A model generated the notes under the pieces. That model did not search any database and was not told the DNA's origin. It saw only the letters and a program-made list of their open reading frames with translations. The position numbers were made by a program, and so were the translations under genes. Positions 1 through 8,246 of a stretch of DNA of 13,672 nt are shown here, in pieces (position 1 is the first letter of the stretch; each line of letters starts with the position of its first letter). The stretch lies in the NCBI GenBank assembly GCA_964592375.1, contig CAZQDP010000064.1, positions 1 to 13,672 on the forward strand. The letters are read 5' to 3'. Origin of the DNA: CAZQDP01 sp964592375. Its GTDB lineage: Bacteria > Bacillota > Clostridia > RUG12999.

Positions 1-170
1 GCGATGGCTCTCACCGGAACCATTGTTCTGTCGTTGATAATCTGCGGCGGAACATCCGTATTTACCTCCTCTAAATCAACATAAATCTGAGTCGCAAAGC
101 TTGTCATCGCACAACAAATCGTTAGCATAAACACCAAAGCACCCATTAAAATTGGTTTTGGGTTCATCAT
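1..170 (-). CDS. Secreted stalk-domain protein (copper amine oxidase N-terminal-like), 5' part only
   Basis: Only the first 56 codons are visible; the gene continues beyond base 1. The start is ATG at 170 (or the next codon, 167), about 5 bases after a strong GGAGGAG ribosome site at 182-176. Residues 1-27 form a signal peptide: K5, then a hydrophobic stretch, then a small-residue region ending SFAT. Residues 41-55 read PPQIINDRTMVPVRA, the signature of the stalk domain named after the copper amine oxidase N-terminal domain. In Clostridia this domain is widespread on exported and cell-surface proteins and is not itself an oxidase. The effector domain, if there is one, lies outside the window, so the function cannot be given. 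Confidence 0.8.
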   Translation of the reverse strand, partial: MMNPKPILMGALVFMLTICCAMTSFATQIYVDLEEVNTDVPPQIINDRTMVPVRAI

Positions 171-499
171 ATCATCTCCTCCATTCAAATTTTACGCTTT
201 TAAAAAGATCTTCCCGCTTTTTGGTTTTTCAATGTGAATAGACCCCATCTATACATTTCTTCATTGGCATCTATCTCCTGAGGTGGCTTTTTTCTCTCTA
301 CAGATGGAATTTATTCCTTGTGAAAAACAGCTTATCACATTTCTTCCAATCATGCAAGAAGAATATGCAATACTTCAGTCTTGTTCACAGTGATAACACG
401 CTATGGTGGTGTACTGCACATTTTCAAAACGCCATTTCATTTTCCGCTTGAAACACCAAAAGACAAATAAGGATAATCCACCTAACACTTCTGCTATCC
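171..499 (-). other. Leader and promoter region of the stalk-domain gene
   Basis: This gap of about 330 bases separates the prsA terminator from the stalk-domain gene. It holds a weak candidate promoter (331-357) and a near-perfect palindrome GGAATTTATTCC at 306-317, just downstream of it. There is also a tiny reading frame at 270-229 on the minus strand (MPMKKCIDGVYSH, 13 codons) with AGGAG 4 bases before its ATG. A short 5-bp hairpin lies at 238-252. The leader would be about 150 bases long. I recognise no riboswitch family here. The tiny frame could be a leader peptide or chance. Confidence 0.35.
331..357 (-). promoter_or_regulatory. Possible promoter for the stalk-domain gene
   Basis: On the minus strand TTGCAT (357-352) is followed by TGTGATAAGCT. 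The -10 element is poor in any register: GATAAG gives a 15-base spacer and TAAGCT gives 17. It is reported because it is the only promoter-like sequence between the upstream terminator and the gene. Confidence 0.25.
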
Positions 500-548
500 A
501 AAAAAGTAGGCGCATCTATACTTGCGAAAATCGCTCGTACGATGCGCC
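500..548 (-). terminator. Intrinsic terminator of the prsA / nadE-to-prsA unit
   Basis: On the minus strand GGCGCATC (548-541) pairs perfectly with GATGCGCC (516-509). Inside it GCGA pairs with TCGC around a short loop, and TAC pairs with GTA. The outer stem is followed by TAC and then a run of six T (505-500). It lies 19 bases after the prsA stop codon. Confidence 0.9.
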
Positions 549-566
549 CGACATCTGTAACTTGTT

Positions 567-1625
567 TTACTTTTTAGCCGGTGCGGGAGTAACGGTTGCC
601 GCAACCTTTATTTTTGCAAGTTCCTTTTGGTTTGGCTCAATTGTTGCAGCAGCTTTCCATTCTTTTTTCATTTCATCAAATTTACCTTGCAGAGAGGTGT
701 TTATCAGCTGCTCTTTGCCAGTCACACCTTGATTGCCCTGCTTTTCAAGGTATTCGCTATATTTTTCCATAGCATCTTCCCTGCGAATGATGTGGTAACC
801 AAAATCCGTTTCCACAATCTCGCTCAGCTCACCCACCTTGAGTGCAAAAGCGGCCGTTTCAAATGCCGGAACCATTTCGCCCTTACCAAAGGTGTATCCG
901 TCCGGATTGGTTTTTGTGCCCGGGTCTTCGGAAAGCTCTAACATCAGCTTGTTAAAATTTGCTCCGCCTTTTAGCTTTACAAGAAGATCTTCGGCTTGTT
1001 TTTTTGCCGCTGCTTTTCCTGCTTCGTCTTTTTCCGTACCGTCTTCATTCACCTTGCTCATGAGAATATGCTTGGCACGAATAATATTGTTTTGATAGTA
1101 TGCTTTTATTTCTTCATCCGTAGGCTGTGGGCCGGTTGTTTTGAGCTTGTCCCACAGTTTTTGGGTCAAATAGCTTTTTTCCAGTAACACACCAAAATCC
1201 TCATCTGTAAGGCCATAGGTTTTGATATATTCCTCATATTTCGTTCTGCCGCCGTTATTCTGAATAATGGAAGCTTTTTGCTTGCCGATTTCCTGCTTTG
1301 CCTTTGCATCAATTACAATGCCCATTTCCTTGCCCTTTTGCGCAATAACCGTGGCATCCACCACATCGGTGAGTGCCTTGTCCTTGGCTGCATCCGCTGC
1401 GTTTTTGCCTTCTATTTGGCCGGTCGTCCAGAAATTTGGATCGTTTGCAGTGTTTGCGGTACTTTGAATGGAATTCTTGGCATTCTCAAGGTAATACTGA
1501 TATTCACCCTTTTTAATGGCTTCCCCATTTACTTTTGCAACAATTGTATTGTCTACAATCGTACACCCAAAAAGAGTCGCCGCCAGCATAACGACTGACA
1601 TAAATAATGCGATACGCTTTGTCAT
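567..1625 (-). CDS. prsA: PrsA-type lipoprotein foldase (parvulin peptidyl-prolyl isomerase)
   Basis: A predicted membrane-anchored foldase that helps exported proteins fold outside the membrane by cis-trans isomerisation of X-Pro bonds. The 352 residues open with a lipoprotein signal: K3, R4, a hydrophobic stretch, then LFGC with the lipid-accepting Cys at 21. A SurA/PrsA N-terminal chaperone region follows (from VAKVNGEAIKKGEYQ, about residues 30-170). The parvulin domain spans about residues 182-283, recognisable by RAKHIL, then GYTFGKGEMVPAFE and TDFGYHIIRRED. The tail is Lys/Ala/Pro-rich. The start ATG at 1625 has CAGGAGTG about 9 bases upstream. It lies 56 bases after mfd and probably has its own promoter (1668-1696) as well as read-through from the operon. 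The class is certain; prsA is the usual name in Gram-positives. Confidence 0.92.
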   Translation of the reverse strand: MTKRIALFMSVVMLAATLFGCTIVDNTIVAKVNGEAIKKGEYQYYLENAKNSIQSTANTANDPNFWTTGQIEGKNAADAAKDKALTDVVDATVIAQKGKEMGIVIDAKAKQEIGKQKASIIQNNGGRTKYEEYIKTYGLTDEDFGVLLEKSYLTQKLWDKLKTTGPQPTDEEIKAYYQNNIIRAKHILMSKVNEDGTEKDEAGKAAAKKQAEDLLVKLKGGANFNKLMLELSEDPGTKTNPDGYTFGKGEMVPAFETAAFALKVGELSEIVETDFGYHIIRREDAMEKYSEYLEKQGNQGVTGKEQLINTSLQGKFDEMKKEWKAAATIEPNQKELAKIKVAATVTPAPAKK

Positions 1626-1667
1626 ATGTTTGCACTCCTGTCTTCTTATAAATTCATAGTTACCTTA

Positions 1668-1696
1668 ATTATACATGAATTTTACACATTATGCAA
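1668..1696 (-). promoter_or_regulatory. Internal sigma-A promoter for prsA, overlapping the mfd 3' end
   Basis: On the minus strand TTGCAT (1696-1691), a 17-base spacer and an exact TATAAT (1673-1668) lie 43 bases upstream of the prsA ATG. The -35 matches only in TTG, but the spacing and -10 are ideal. It would uncouple foldase supply from the housekeeping operon. Confidence 0.5.
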
Positions 1697-4600
1697 TTGA
1701 AATATTTGCTGTAATATAATTTTAATATTTGATAGGGTATCACAAATACGCTCATCTCCCGGACTGTAAGTAAGGCCGGCTCGCTCACCTGCCACATACA
1801 GCACCTTTCCACCCCAGAGCTTGATGACTTTGTAGGCCTGCTCCTTTTCAAAGCCATGCGCTGATGGATAAATGAAAATTTTTGTACCCTTTTGTACAAT
1901 ATCCGATACACCAGAGGATATTGCTATGCTCCTGATCAGAGAAGCCTGCATTAAATTGAGTATGCATGCGGGAGGAGCGCCGAACCTATCAATGAATTCA
2001 TCAATCGCTTCTTGCAAATCCTCACTGTTTTCAATGACCGCAATGCGCTTGTACATATCGATACGCACATTGTGGTTTTCAATGTACTCCTCCGGAATGT
2101 ATGCATCCATTTTGATATCCACCGTGCAGGATATCGCCTCTTGCACCATTTCGCCTTTGGCAAGCGTGATGGCTTCATCTAATAGCTTGCAATACATATC
2201 ATACCCTACCGCATCCATCGCACCGTGTTGCTGAGGGCCTAAAATATTACCCGCCCCTCTAATTTCTAAGTCGCGCATGGCAATCTTAAAACCCGATCCG
2301 AATTCCGTATATTCCCGAATGGCCTGCAGGCGCTTGACTGCATTTTCATTTAGCATTTTATCACGCCGATAAGTCAGGTAGGCATATGCAATCCGATTGG
2401 ATCTTCCCACCCTGCCTCGAAGCTGATAGAGCTGAGCCAAGCCAAAGGTATCTGCATTTTCGATAACAATGGTATTGATATTGGGAATATCAAGGCCTGT
2501 TTCGATAATGGTTGTGCACACTAAAATGTCAATTTCATTTTCAATGACACCCTCCATAATATCCTCTAATTCCGATTCATGCATCTGCCCATGACCCACT
2601 GCCACATTCGCATCGGGAAACGCTTTTTGCAAATCTGCTGCCGTTTTATGGATACCCTCTACTCTGTTGTGCACATAATAGACCTGTCCACCCCTATCCA
2701 GTTCCTTGCGAACCGCTTCATACACAATATCCCGGTTGTGCTCTAAAATAAATGTTTGCACCGGATATCTATCCTCCGGCGGCTGAGATATCACACTCAT
2801 ATCTCGAATGCCCACCATGGCCATATGTAATGTGCGCGGAATAGGCGTTGCGGTTAAGGTCAGAACATCCACATCCTTTTTTAGCTCCTTGATTTTTTCC
2901 TTATGGGTCACCCCAAAACGCTGCTCCTCATCAATGATTAAAAATCCTAAATCAGAAAAGGCAATATCCTTTTGCAAGAGCCTGTGGGTTCCGATAACAA
3001 CATCCACCTCGCCGCTTTTCAGCTTTTTGATAATTGCTTTTTGCTGGGCACTCGTGCGAAAGCGAGAGAGCATCTCCACCGTAATGGGAAAATCCTTCAT
3101 GCGTTGCATAAAGGTATGGTAATGCTGCTGAGCGAGTATGGTAGTGGGCACCAGATAGGCCACTTGCTTATTATCCATCACTGCCTTGAATGCGCCGCGG
3201 AGTGCAACCTCTGTTTTACCAAAGCCCACATCGCCGCAAAGCAGCCTCTCCATAGGGTGAGGCGCCTCCATATCGCTTTTCATCTCTTCAATGCACTGCG
3301 TTTGGTCTTCGGTCTCTTCATATGGAAAATCATCTTCAAATTTCTTCTGCCAGTCATTATCCTTTGAGAAGGCAAAGCCGGGGGTATGCTCACGCTGAGC
3401 ATAAAGCTGAATTAATTGGTCGGCAAGGTCTTCCACCGACTTTTTCACCCTGCTTTTAACTTTGTCAAAATCCGCTCCGCCCATTTTATTGAGCTTCATA
3501 TTTTCACTGCCGATATATTTGTTTACACTCTCGAGCTGGGTTACAGGTACGTATAATACATCCGTTCCATGGTATTGAATTTTGAGGTAATCCTTCTTTA
3601 CGCCGTCAATTTCCAATCGGCAAATGCCCAAATACCTGCCAATGCCGTGTACCACATGTACCACATGATCCCCTATGGATAAATCATTGTAATTTCTTAT
3701 TTTCGTGCCTTGCCTATCCCCACGAGAAAACCGCTTTTTGCGCACCTTGCCAAACAGCTCTCGTGGTGTAAACACAGCGGTCCCAAGCATGGGATATTCA
3801 AAGCCGGATTCCAATTGGCCAGGGGTAACGGTCAGCTCTCCCATCTTACTCGCACCGTCTAAAGATAAATGCGATTGAATATCGCTATCGCACAGGGCCT
3901 TGTGAAATGCAGTAGCCTTCTCGATGGTGCCTGCCAGTACAATGATGGTATGGTTTTTCGATATTCGATAGCGCAAATCCTCGCATATCAGCTGAAATTT
4001 CCCTAAAAAAGATTGCATATTACGTGCAGAAATGTTAAATTGCGCCCCCGGCCTATAAAAGGAAGCAGAAGCACTGAGTGCTCCCATGCCTGCAAAGTGC
4101 GCCGGGGCATGAGATAAACTTTTTATACCTGCAAAGTAGCTGCCGGTGATTTTGTGTAGCAACCCCTTTTCCAAAAGATTGGTCAAAATGTTGCCAAGCT
4201 CCTCCTCCATGGTTTTCATTTTATATTCCAACGCATCGGGAGTATCCGCAAAGAGGATACTGCCTTCAGGCAGGAAGGATAGCAATGTGCCCCCCTCGGG
4301 ATAGATGAGAGGCAGGTATTTGTCCGCACTATGAAAATAATGCTGCTCTTCAAATAGGGCAATGTCCGGCCCAAAGCCCAAAGCCTCGATGCTGCCGACC
4401 TGCTTTCTGAGTCGATGGGCAATTTCATATGCCCTTTCCTTGGTGTATACAGTTTCTCTGCAACAGATGATTTGCACCTGCGAAAGATTTTCTACCGTCA
4501 GCTGCGTTGCGGGGTCAAAGGTTCGAATGGTGTCCGGCTCGTCCCCGAAAAATTCTATGCGCACAGGCAAAGGACCGGACGGAGAAAAAATATCCACAAT

Positions 4601-5152
4601 GCCGCCACGCACAGCAAACTGCCCACAGCCCTCTACCACATCACAACGGCTGTACCCCATCAGCACAAGCTGTTGCACCAGGGCATCGGTATCCAAGGGC
4701 TTTCCTATGGCAAGTGCAATGGCATATTCATCAAATGCCTCCATTGGGATGGTGCATTGCAAGGCCGCATCCACCGTGGTCACCATAGCAAAAGGCCCCT
4801 GTGCCTGCCTCAGCTTTTGCAGTGCACCAAGCCTTCTATGTACAATTTTATTATCGCTTGCATCCACGTTGTAAAATACATATTCGCGGGATGGATACAG
4901 CGCCACACTTTCCTCTCCCAAAAAGAAAGCGAGATCCTCTTGCAACTGTCTTGCATCATTTTGAGAGGCAACAACAACAGCACAGACTTTGCCCGTATCC
5001 ATGGCAGTCTTGGCAATGAAATGTGCCCGAAGGGAACCTGCAAGCCCGGTCAGCATCACAGGGGATAGTGTGGTATGAATATGGCGAATAAAATGCCGAT
5101 ACTCGGCAAGATTATCTAGTACATTTAAAAGGTTTTGCATATTAGCGACCAT
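1682..5152 (-). CDS. mfd: Transcription-repair coupling factor Mfd
   Basis: A DNA translocase that pushes RNA polymerase stalled at lesions off the DNA and recruits UvrA. The 1156 residues match the full family length. In order: a UvrB-like N-terminal module (about 1-350); the RNA polymerase-interacting domain (about 490-545, SIGDHVVHVVHGIGRYLGI); a RecG-like translocase with Walker A GDVGFGKTE (640-648), Walker B DEEQ (741-744), TATP (767-770) and motif VI LRGRVGRSNR (911-920); and a C-terminal TRCF domain. No motif is damaged. The ATG at 5152 overlaps the end of pth by 11 bases; ATG at 5140 (MQNLLNVL) is 1 base after the pth stop and looks more like typical Mfd N-termini. Neither has a strong ribosome site, which suggests coupling to pth translation. 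The pth-mfd order is also known from Bacillus. Confidence 0.97.
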   Translation of the reverse strand: MVANMQNLLNVLDNLAEYRHFIRHIHTTLSPVMLTGLAGSLRAHFIAKTAMDTGKVCAVVVASQNDARQLQEDLAFFLGEESVALYPSREYVFYNVDASDNKIVHRRLGALQKLRQAQGPFAMVTTVDAALQCTIPMEAFDEYAIALAIGKPLDTDALVQQLVLMGYSRCDVVEGCGQFAVRGGIVDIFSPSGPLPVRIEFFGDEPDTIRTFDPATQLTVENLSQVQIICCRETVYTKERAYEIAHRLRKQVGSIEALGFGPDIALFEEQHYFHSADKYLPLIYPEGGTLLSFLPEGSILFADTPDALEYKMKTMEEELGNILTNLLEKGLLHKITGSYFAGIKSLSHAPAHFAGMGALSASASFYRPGAQFNISARNMQSFLGKFQLICEDLRYRISKNHTIIVLAGTIEKATAFHKALCDSDIQSHLSLDGASKMGELTVTPGQLESGFEYPMLGTAVFTPRELFGKVRKKRFSRGDRQGTKIRNYNDLSIGDHVVHVVHGIGRYLGICRLEIDGVKKDYLKIQYHGTDVLYVPVTQLESVNKYIGSENMKLNKMGGADFDKVKSRVKKSVEDLADQLIQLYAQREHTPGFAFSKDNDWQKKFEDDFPYEETEDQTQCIEEMKSDMEAPHPMERLLCGDVGFGKTEVALRGAFKAVMDNKQVAYLVPTTILAQQHYHTFMQRMKDFPITVEMLSRFRTSAQQKAIIKKLKSGEVDVVIGTHRLLQKDIAFSDLGFLIIDEEQRFGVTHKEKIKELKKDVDVLTLTATPIPRTLHMAMVGIRDMSVISQPPEDRYPVQTFILEHNRDIVYEAVRKELDRGGQVYYVHNRVEGIHKTAADLQKAFPDANVAVGHGQMHESELEDIMEGVIENEIDILVCTTIIETGLDIPNINTIVIENADTFGLAQLYQLRGRVGRSNRIAYAYLTYRRDKMLNENAVKRLQAIREYTEFGSGFKIAMRDLEIRGAGNILGPQQHGAMDAVGYDMYCKLLDEAITLAKGEMVQEAISCTVDIKMDAYIPEEYIENHNVRIDMYKRIAVIENSEDLQEAIDEFIDRFGAPPACILNLMQASLIRSIAISSGVSDIVQKGTKIFIYPSAHGFEKEQAYKVIKLWGGKVLYVAGERAGLTYSPGDERICDTLSNIKIILQQIFQLHNV

Positions 5153-5720
5153 TTCCTATTCCATTTAGTTTATTCATCGCATAGTCTGCGCCAAAGCGTA
5201 CAATAAGCTCCAGTGCGTATTCGGCGTTTAAAATGCAGCTACGCATGGCATCCATTTCCTCTTTCGCAAACCTGCCAAGAACATAATCCGCCAAATCCAT
5301 GTTCGGATTTTTAGGAGATCCCACTCCCATGCGTATGCGTACAAATGCATCCGTCTTTAGCATATATATTATGCTTTTCATGCCATTATGCCCCCCTGCT
5401 CCTCCGCCGGGTCGCACACGAAGCTTTCCGGTTTCAAGGCTAACATCGTCATAGAGCACAATCACATGGTTATCCTCAACTTTATAGTATTCCTTAAAAC
5501 CTGCCACACATTCACCACTCAAATTCATAAAGGTCTGCGGCTTGATGAGCAGTACCTTTTCTCCTTGTATACTGCCTTCACCAAACATGCCCTTGTGGGC
5601 CAGTTTGGTGAGCGAAATGTGGTAGCTTGAGGCAATTTTATCCACCGCCTCAAAACCAATATTATGCCGAGATCCATCATAACGAGGACCAGGGTTTCCC
5701 AGCCCGACAATCAAATACAT
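5142..5720 (-). CDS. pth: Peptidyl-tRNA hydrolase
   Basis: It releases peptides from peptidyl-tRNAs that drop off the ribosome, recycling tRNA in the cytoplasm. The 192 residues are normal length. The active-site residues of the bacterial Pth family are present: N10 in GLGNPGPRY, the catalytic H19 in RHNIGF, N66 in QTFMNLSGE, D91 in VLYDDVSL and N112 in GGHNGMKS. The ATG at 5720 follows the transglutaminase-like gene by 6 bases and the stop overlaps the start of mfd, so it sits in the middle of an operon. The ribosome site is weak, consistent with translational coupling. Confidence 0.97.
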   Translation of the reverse strand: MYLIVGLGNPGPRYDGSRHNIGFEAVDKIASSYHISLTKLAHKGMFGEGSIQGEKVLLIKPQTFMNLSGECVAGFKEYYKVEDNHVIVLYDDVSLETGKLRVRPGGGAGGHNGMKSIIYMLKTDAFVRIRMGVGSPKNPNMDLADYVLGRFAKEEMDAMRSCILNAEYALELIVRFGADYAMNKLNGIGNGR

Positions 5721-5726
5721 TATCTG

Positions 5727-7100
5727 TCACTTCACTTTCCTAAAAAGGTGCGCCATCATGATAAAGGAAAAAATCACCGCAAGGCCTGCAATGAAAACAA
5801 TGCAAAGCATCAGCACGGTATTTGTGCCTAATAGTCCTTGCAATTCCTTGGAAGGCATGGCCGCCGTTTCCCTTGGCGCCTCTGCGGCGTGCTCTACTTC
5901 CGGCTTATTTTGCTCACTTGCCTTGGCGTTTTCCTGCTCCTTATTTGCAAAACGTTCAAATAGCGAAGTAAATGCACTGCCAATGGTTTGCCCTCTATCT
6001 TTCGAGAGGTTTTTCATTCGCATAGCAACATTCTCATAGCAATATTCTTTCCCGTTGCAAGCAGGATAATCCGCGCTGTTCCAAAGGTGGTCCTGTGCCA
6101 TTTTGGCATCTGTTATATTATAATAATCATAGCGAATGACCTCTTTGCCATCATGGCTTACCGGGTCATCCCAAGTGGCATCCATATGATAGTATTCCTC
6201 TTCTATTTTTACAATATTCCAAGCGTGATCCTCACTTCTGCCCCTGCCGCTGACCACAGTGCTCCATATTCCGCCGGCCTCAAGCAGTAAATTTGCCGCA
6301 TAGGAATATCCATCGCATACTGCAACACCGCCAACCAGGCAGCCGTATGCCGTATGGCTCATCGGACTGATGTTTTCAGCCGTATCATACGTGGTGTGGC
6401 CGACAATATAGTCATGCACAGCCTTTTGCCGTGCATAAGGAGGCATATCCTGCGTGAAAAGTGCTTGGGCCACGTTGTGTACTTCTTGCTCTAAGGTGCG
6501 TTTCATCTTGGTGAGTTCCTGCTCAGGATAGTCATATTGAAACTGAATGTCCAGTACGATATGGGGCGAGGCATCATCATAATAAGTGGTGTGAGCGATG
6601 GATTTGTACCCCATATAGGCAATATACGTATTTTGTTTGATTTTTCGTACCATTTCATTCATATCATATTTCGGGTTGTGCTTGCCGTTTTCCACGCATA
6701 CCATTACATTTGCACGAGCGCTGAGCAAGGTGGCTGTTAAAAGGTGCTCAAGCTGCTCCGGCGTGTTCACTTGCGGCATATCTGCAAGGTTTTTATCGGT
6801 ATTTTTATAGGTTATCTTTAGTATGCTTCCGGTAGGATATGCAGTGTATTGAACCCCGTCATACACTGCCATCAGCTTAGGATACCTGGTAAACAATTGG
6901 CTAAGAAAAGCATCGTCCACCTTTTGATGTACCGTCATGCTTTCCCGAAATTTTAGCATGCCCGCGGCAACATCATCCACCGCGTCCGCGCGGGCGCTTA
7001 TCGCAATAATTAAACCCATCGCAAAAAAAAGGCACAGCGCAGCGGCAAGCCTCCATAAGCCACGAAATGGATAAGATGATTGAAAACAGGTGCAATTCAT
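5727..7100 (-). CDS. Membrane-anchored transglutaminase-like protein (extracytoplasmic)
   Basis: The 457 residues begin with a basic segment (R13, R17), a hydrophobic core (about 19-34) and ARADA, a plausible signal cleavage site. The C-terminus has a transmembrane helix (about 429-451) followed by a short basic tail (FRKVK). The catalytic domain should therefore lie outside the membrane. That domain carries the transglutaminase/papain-like triad: C262 in GVAVCDGYSYAA, H292 in EDHAWNIV and D307 in YHMDATWDDP. Such domains act as proteases, cross-linkers or amidases, and the substrate cannot be told from sequence. The stretch before the C-terminal helix is rich in Glu, Ala and Lys and looks like a linker. 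It starts 3 bases after the holA stop and ends 6 bases before pth, so it is cotranscribed with housekeeping genes, an unexpected place for a surface enzyme. Confidence 0.85.
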   Translation of the reverse strand: MNCTCFQSSYPFRGLWRLAAALCLFFAMGLIIAISARADAVDDVAAGMLKFRESMTVHQKVDDAFLSQLFTRYPKLMAVYDGVQYTAYPTGSILKITYKNTDKNLADMPQVNTPEQLEHLLTATLLSARANVMVCVENGKHNPKYDMNEMVRKIKQNTYIAYMGYKSIAHTTYYDDASPHIVLDIQFQYDYPEQELTKMKRTLEQEVHNVAQALFTQDMPPYARQKAVHDYIVGHTTYDTAENISPMSHTAYGCLVGGVAVCDGYSYAANLLLEAGGIWSTVVSGRGRSEDHAWNIVKIEEEYYHMDATWDDPVSHDGKEVIRYDYYNITDAKMAQDHLWNSADYPACNGKEYCYENVAMRMKNLSKDRGQTIGSAFTSLFERFANKEQENAKASEQNKPEVEHAAEAPRETAAMPSKELQGLLGTNTVLMLCIVFIAGLAVIFSFIMMAHLFRKVK

Positions 7101-7103
7101 CCC

Positions 7104-8114
7104 TTACAGCAACCCTTTCAAAAGTTTAGCACAGAGGAGCTCCACACACCCAAATCCTTCAGATAACCCAAGCTTAATCTCTCTATCTGCCATCATGCAG
7201 GCGGCCACCATTTTTTCAAGGCGCAGTGGCGAGAAGCCTGTTGCCTGGCTTACATATTTCTTTACAAAAAAAGGCGGAACCCCTGCGGCAGAGGCAATTT
7301 CCCCTTGCCTGCCCTCATCATAGAGCACCCTTACCTTGAACAAGGTGGCAATCTGCTTGCCCAGCACGGCAATAATCTTCGGGGGCTGTTCCTTTAAGGT
7401 TTGCAGCTGACCCAAAATGGTAAACAATTTTTCTCCGTCGCCGCTTGCGATGGCATCAATCATTTCAAAAATATGATTACCCACCGATTTTGTCACCAGT
7501 TTTTTAATGATATCCACACTGACATTGCCCTCTTCCCCTATATAGGAAAGCAGCTTTTCCACCTCATGATTGAGCAGCAGCAGTCCATCGTCGCAGGTTA
7601 CAGCAAGGTAGGCAGCATCCTCATCACGAATGGTTTTGCCCACTTCTTGAAATCTTTTTTTCACCCATGCAACCAATTGCTGGGCGTTTAAATATTTAAA
7701 ATCATGAAATATGCCCTTATCTTTCGCTTTTTTCAAGAGTGCACTTCGTCCATCTACCTGACTTTCATCAAAAACCACACAACAATAATCGGGACAAGCC
7801 AAAATAAAATCCTCACATACCTGTTTTAGCTTTTCACTGCCGCTCCGAAATATTCCGCTATTTTTTATATGAATAAATTTTCTCGTTGCCATCACCGGCA
7901 TGGCTTCCACCGCACCACTCAGGGCCGCGGTATCAAAACCATCGCCTTCAAAAAAATAAATATTAAAGTCCTCAAAACCATCGCCTTCAAAGTGCTCTCG
8001 CATTTTTCGTATGTACAGCTCTCGAAGGAATACCTCTTCGCCTGTAAACACATAAACCGTACAGGGAAAGCTTCCTTGTTCTACCATCTGTTTTAAGTCC
8101 GTTGTGCTCTTCAA
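7104..8114 (-). CDS. holA: DNA polymerase III delta subunit (clamp loader)
   Basis: The clamp-loader subunit that opens the beta sliding clamp. The family is recognised from the N-terminal YVFTGEEVFLRELYIRKM (about residues 21-38) and the GNHIFEMIDAIASGD segment that opens the middle domain. No Walker motif is present, as expected for delta. I chose TTG at 8114 (336 residues): it lies 8 bases after GGGGGAGG (8130-8122) and places GEE at residues 25-27, as in relatives. The longer frame from ATG at 8135 would translate that ribosome site as MEGEAKR and has only AAGGA 3 bases upstream, so it is probably a false extension. It follows nadE across the 7-bp repeat and precedes the transglutaminase-like gene by 3 bases. 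Confidence 0.9.
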   Translation of the reverse strand: MKSTTDLKQMVEQGSFPCTVYVFTGEEVFLRELYIRKMREHFEGDGFEDFNIYFFEGDGFDTAALSGAVEAMPVMATRKFIHIKNSGIFRSGSEKLKQVCEDFILACPDYCCVVFDESQVDGRSALLKKAKDKGIFHDFKYLNAQQLVAWVKKRFQEVGKTIRDEDAAYLAVTCDDGLLLLNHEVEKLLSYIGEEGNVSVDIIKKLVTKSVGNHIFEMIDAIASGDGEKLFTILGQLQTLKEQPPKIIAVLGKQIATLFKVRVLYDEGRQGEIASAAGVPPFFVKKYVSQATGFSPLRLEKMVAACMMADREIKLGLSEGFGCVELLCAKLLKGLL

Positions 8115-8193
8115 CCGCTTCGCCTCCCCCTCCATATGTCCTTGCCGACACTTATTTTCTACCGCTTAGGCATTTTCCATATGAGAAAAATCC

Positions 8194-8246
8194 TTCATTC
8201 TTCATTCTTCATTCTTTATTCTTTATTCTTTATTCTTTATTCTTTA
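8194..8246. repeat. Heptanucleotide tandem repeat between nadE and holA
   Basis: The plus strand shows three copies of TTCATTC (8194-8214) followed by four of TTTATTC (8215-8242) and a partial copy TTTA. The two variants differ at one base and are sorted into two blocks, as slippage expansion would produce. The nadE stop codon (TAA, 8239-8237) lies inside the array. The array fills about half of the nadE-holA spacer. Confidence 0.92.

Noticed and set aside
403..732. A 109-codon plus-strand frame at the prsA 3' end
   Set aside because: It crosses the prsA terminator and the prsA coding region on the other strand and has no recognisable features.
4415..5068. A 217-codon plus-strand frame inside mfd, and shorter ones beside it
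   Set aside because: They lie opposite strongly conserved Mfd coding sequence, have no ribosome site and show no recognisable domain.
8194..8246. The heptad array as a CRISPR array
   Set aside because: The units are directly abutting 7-bp repeats with no spacers, and no cas genes are present.
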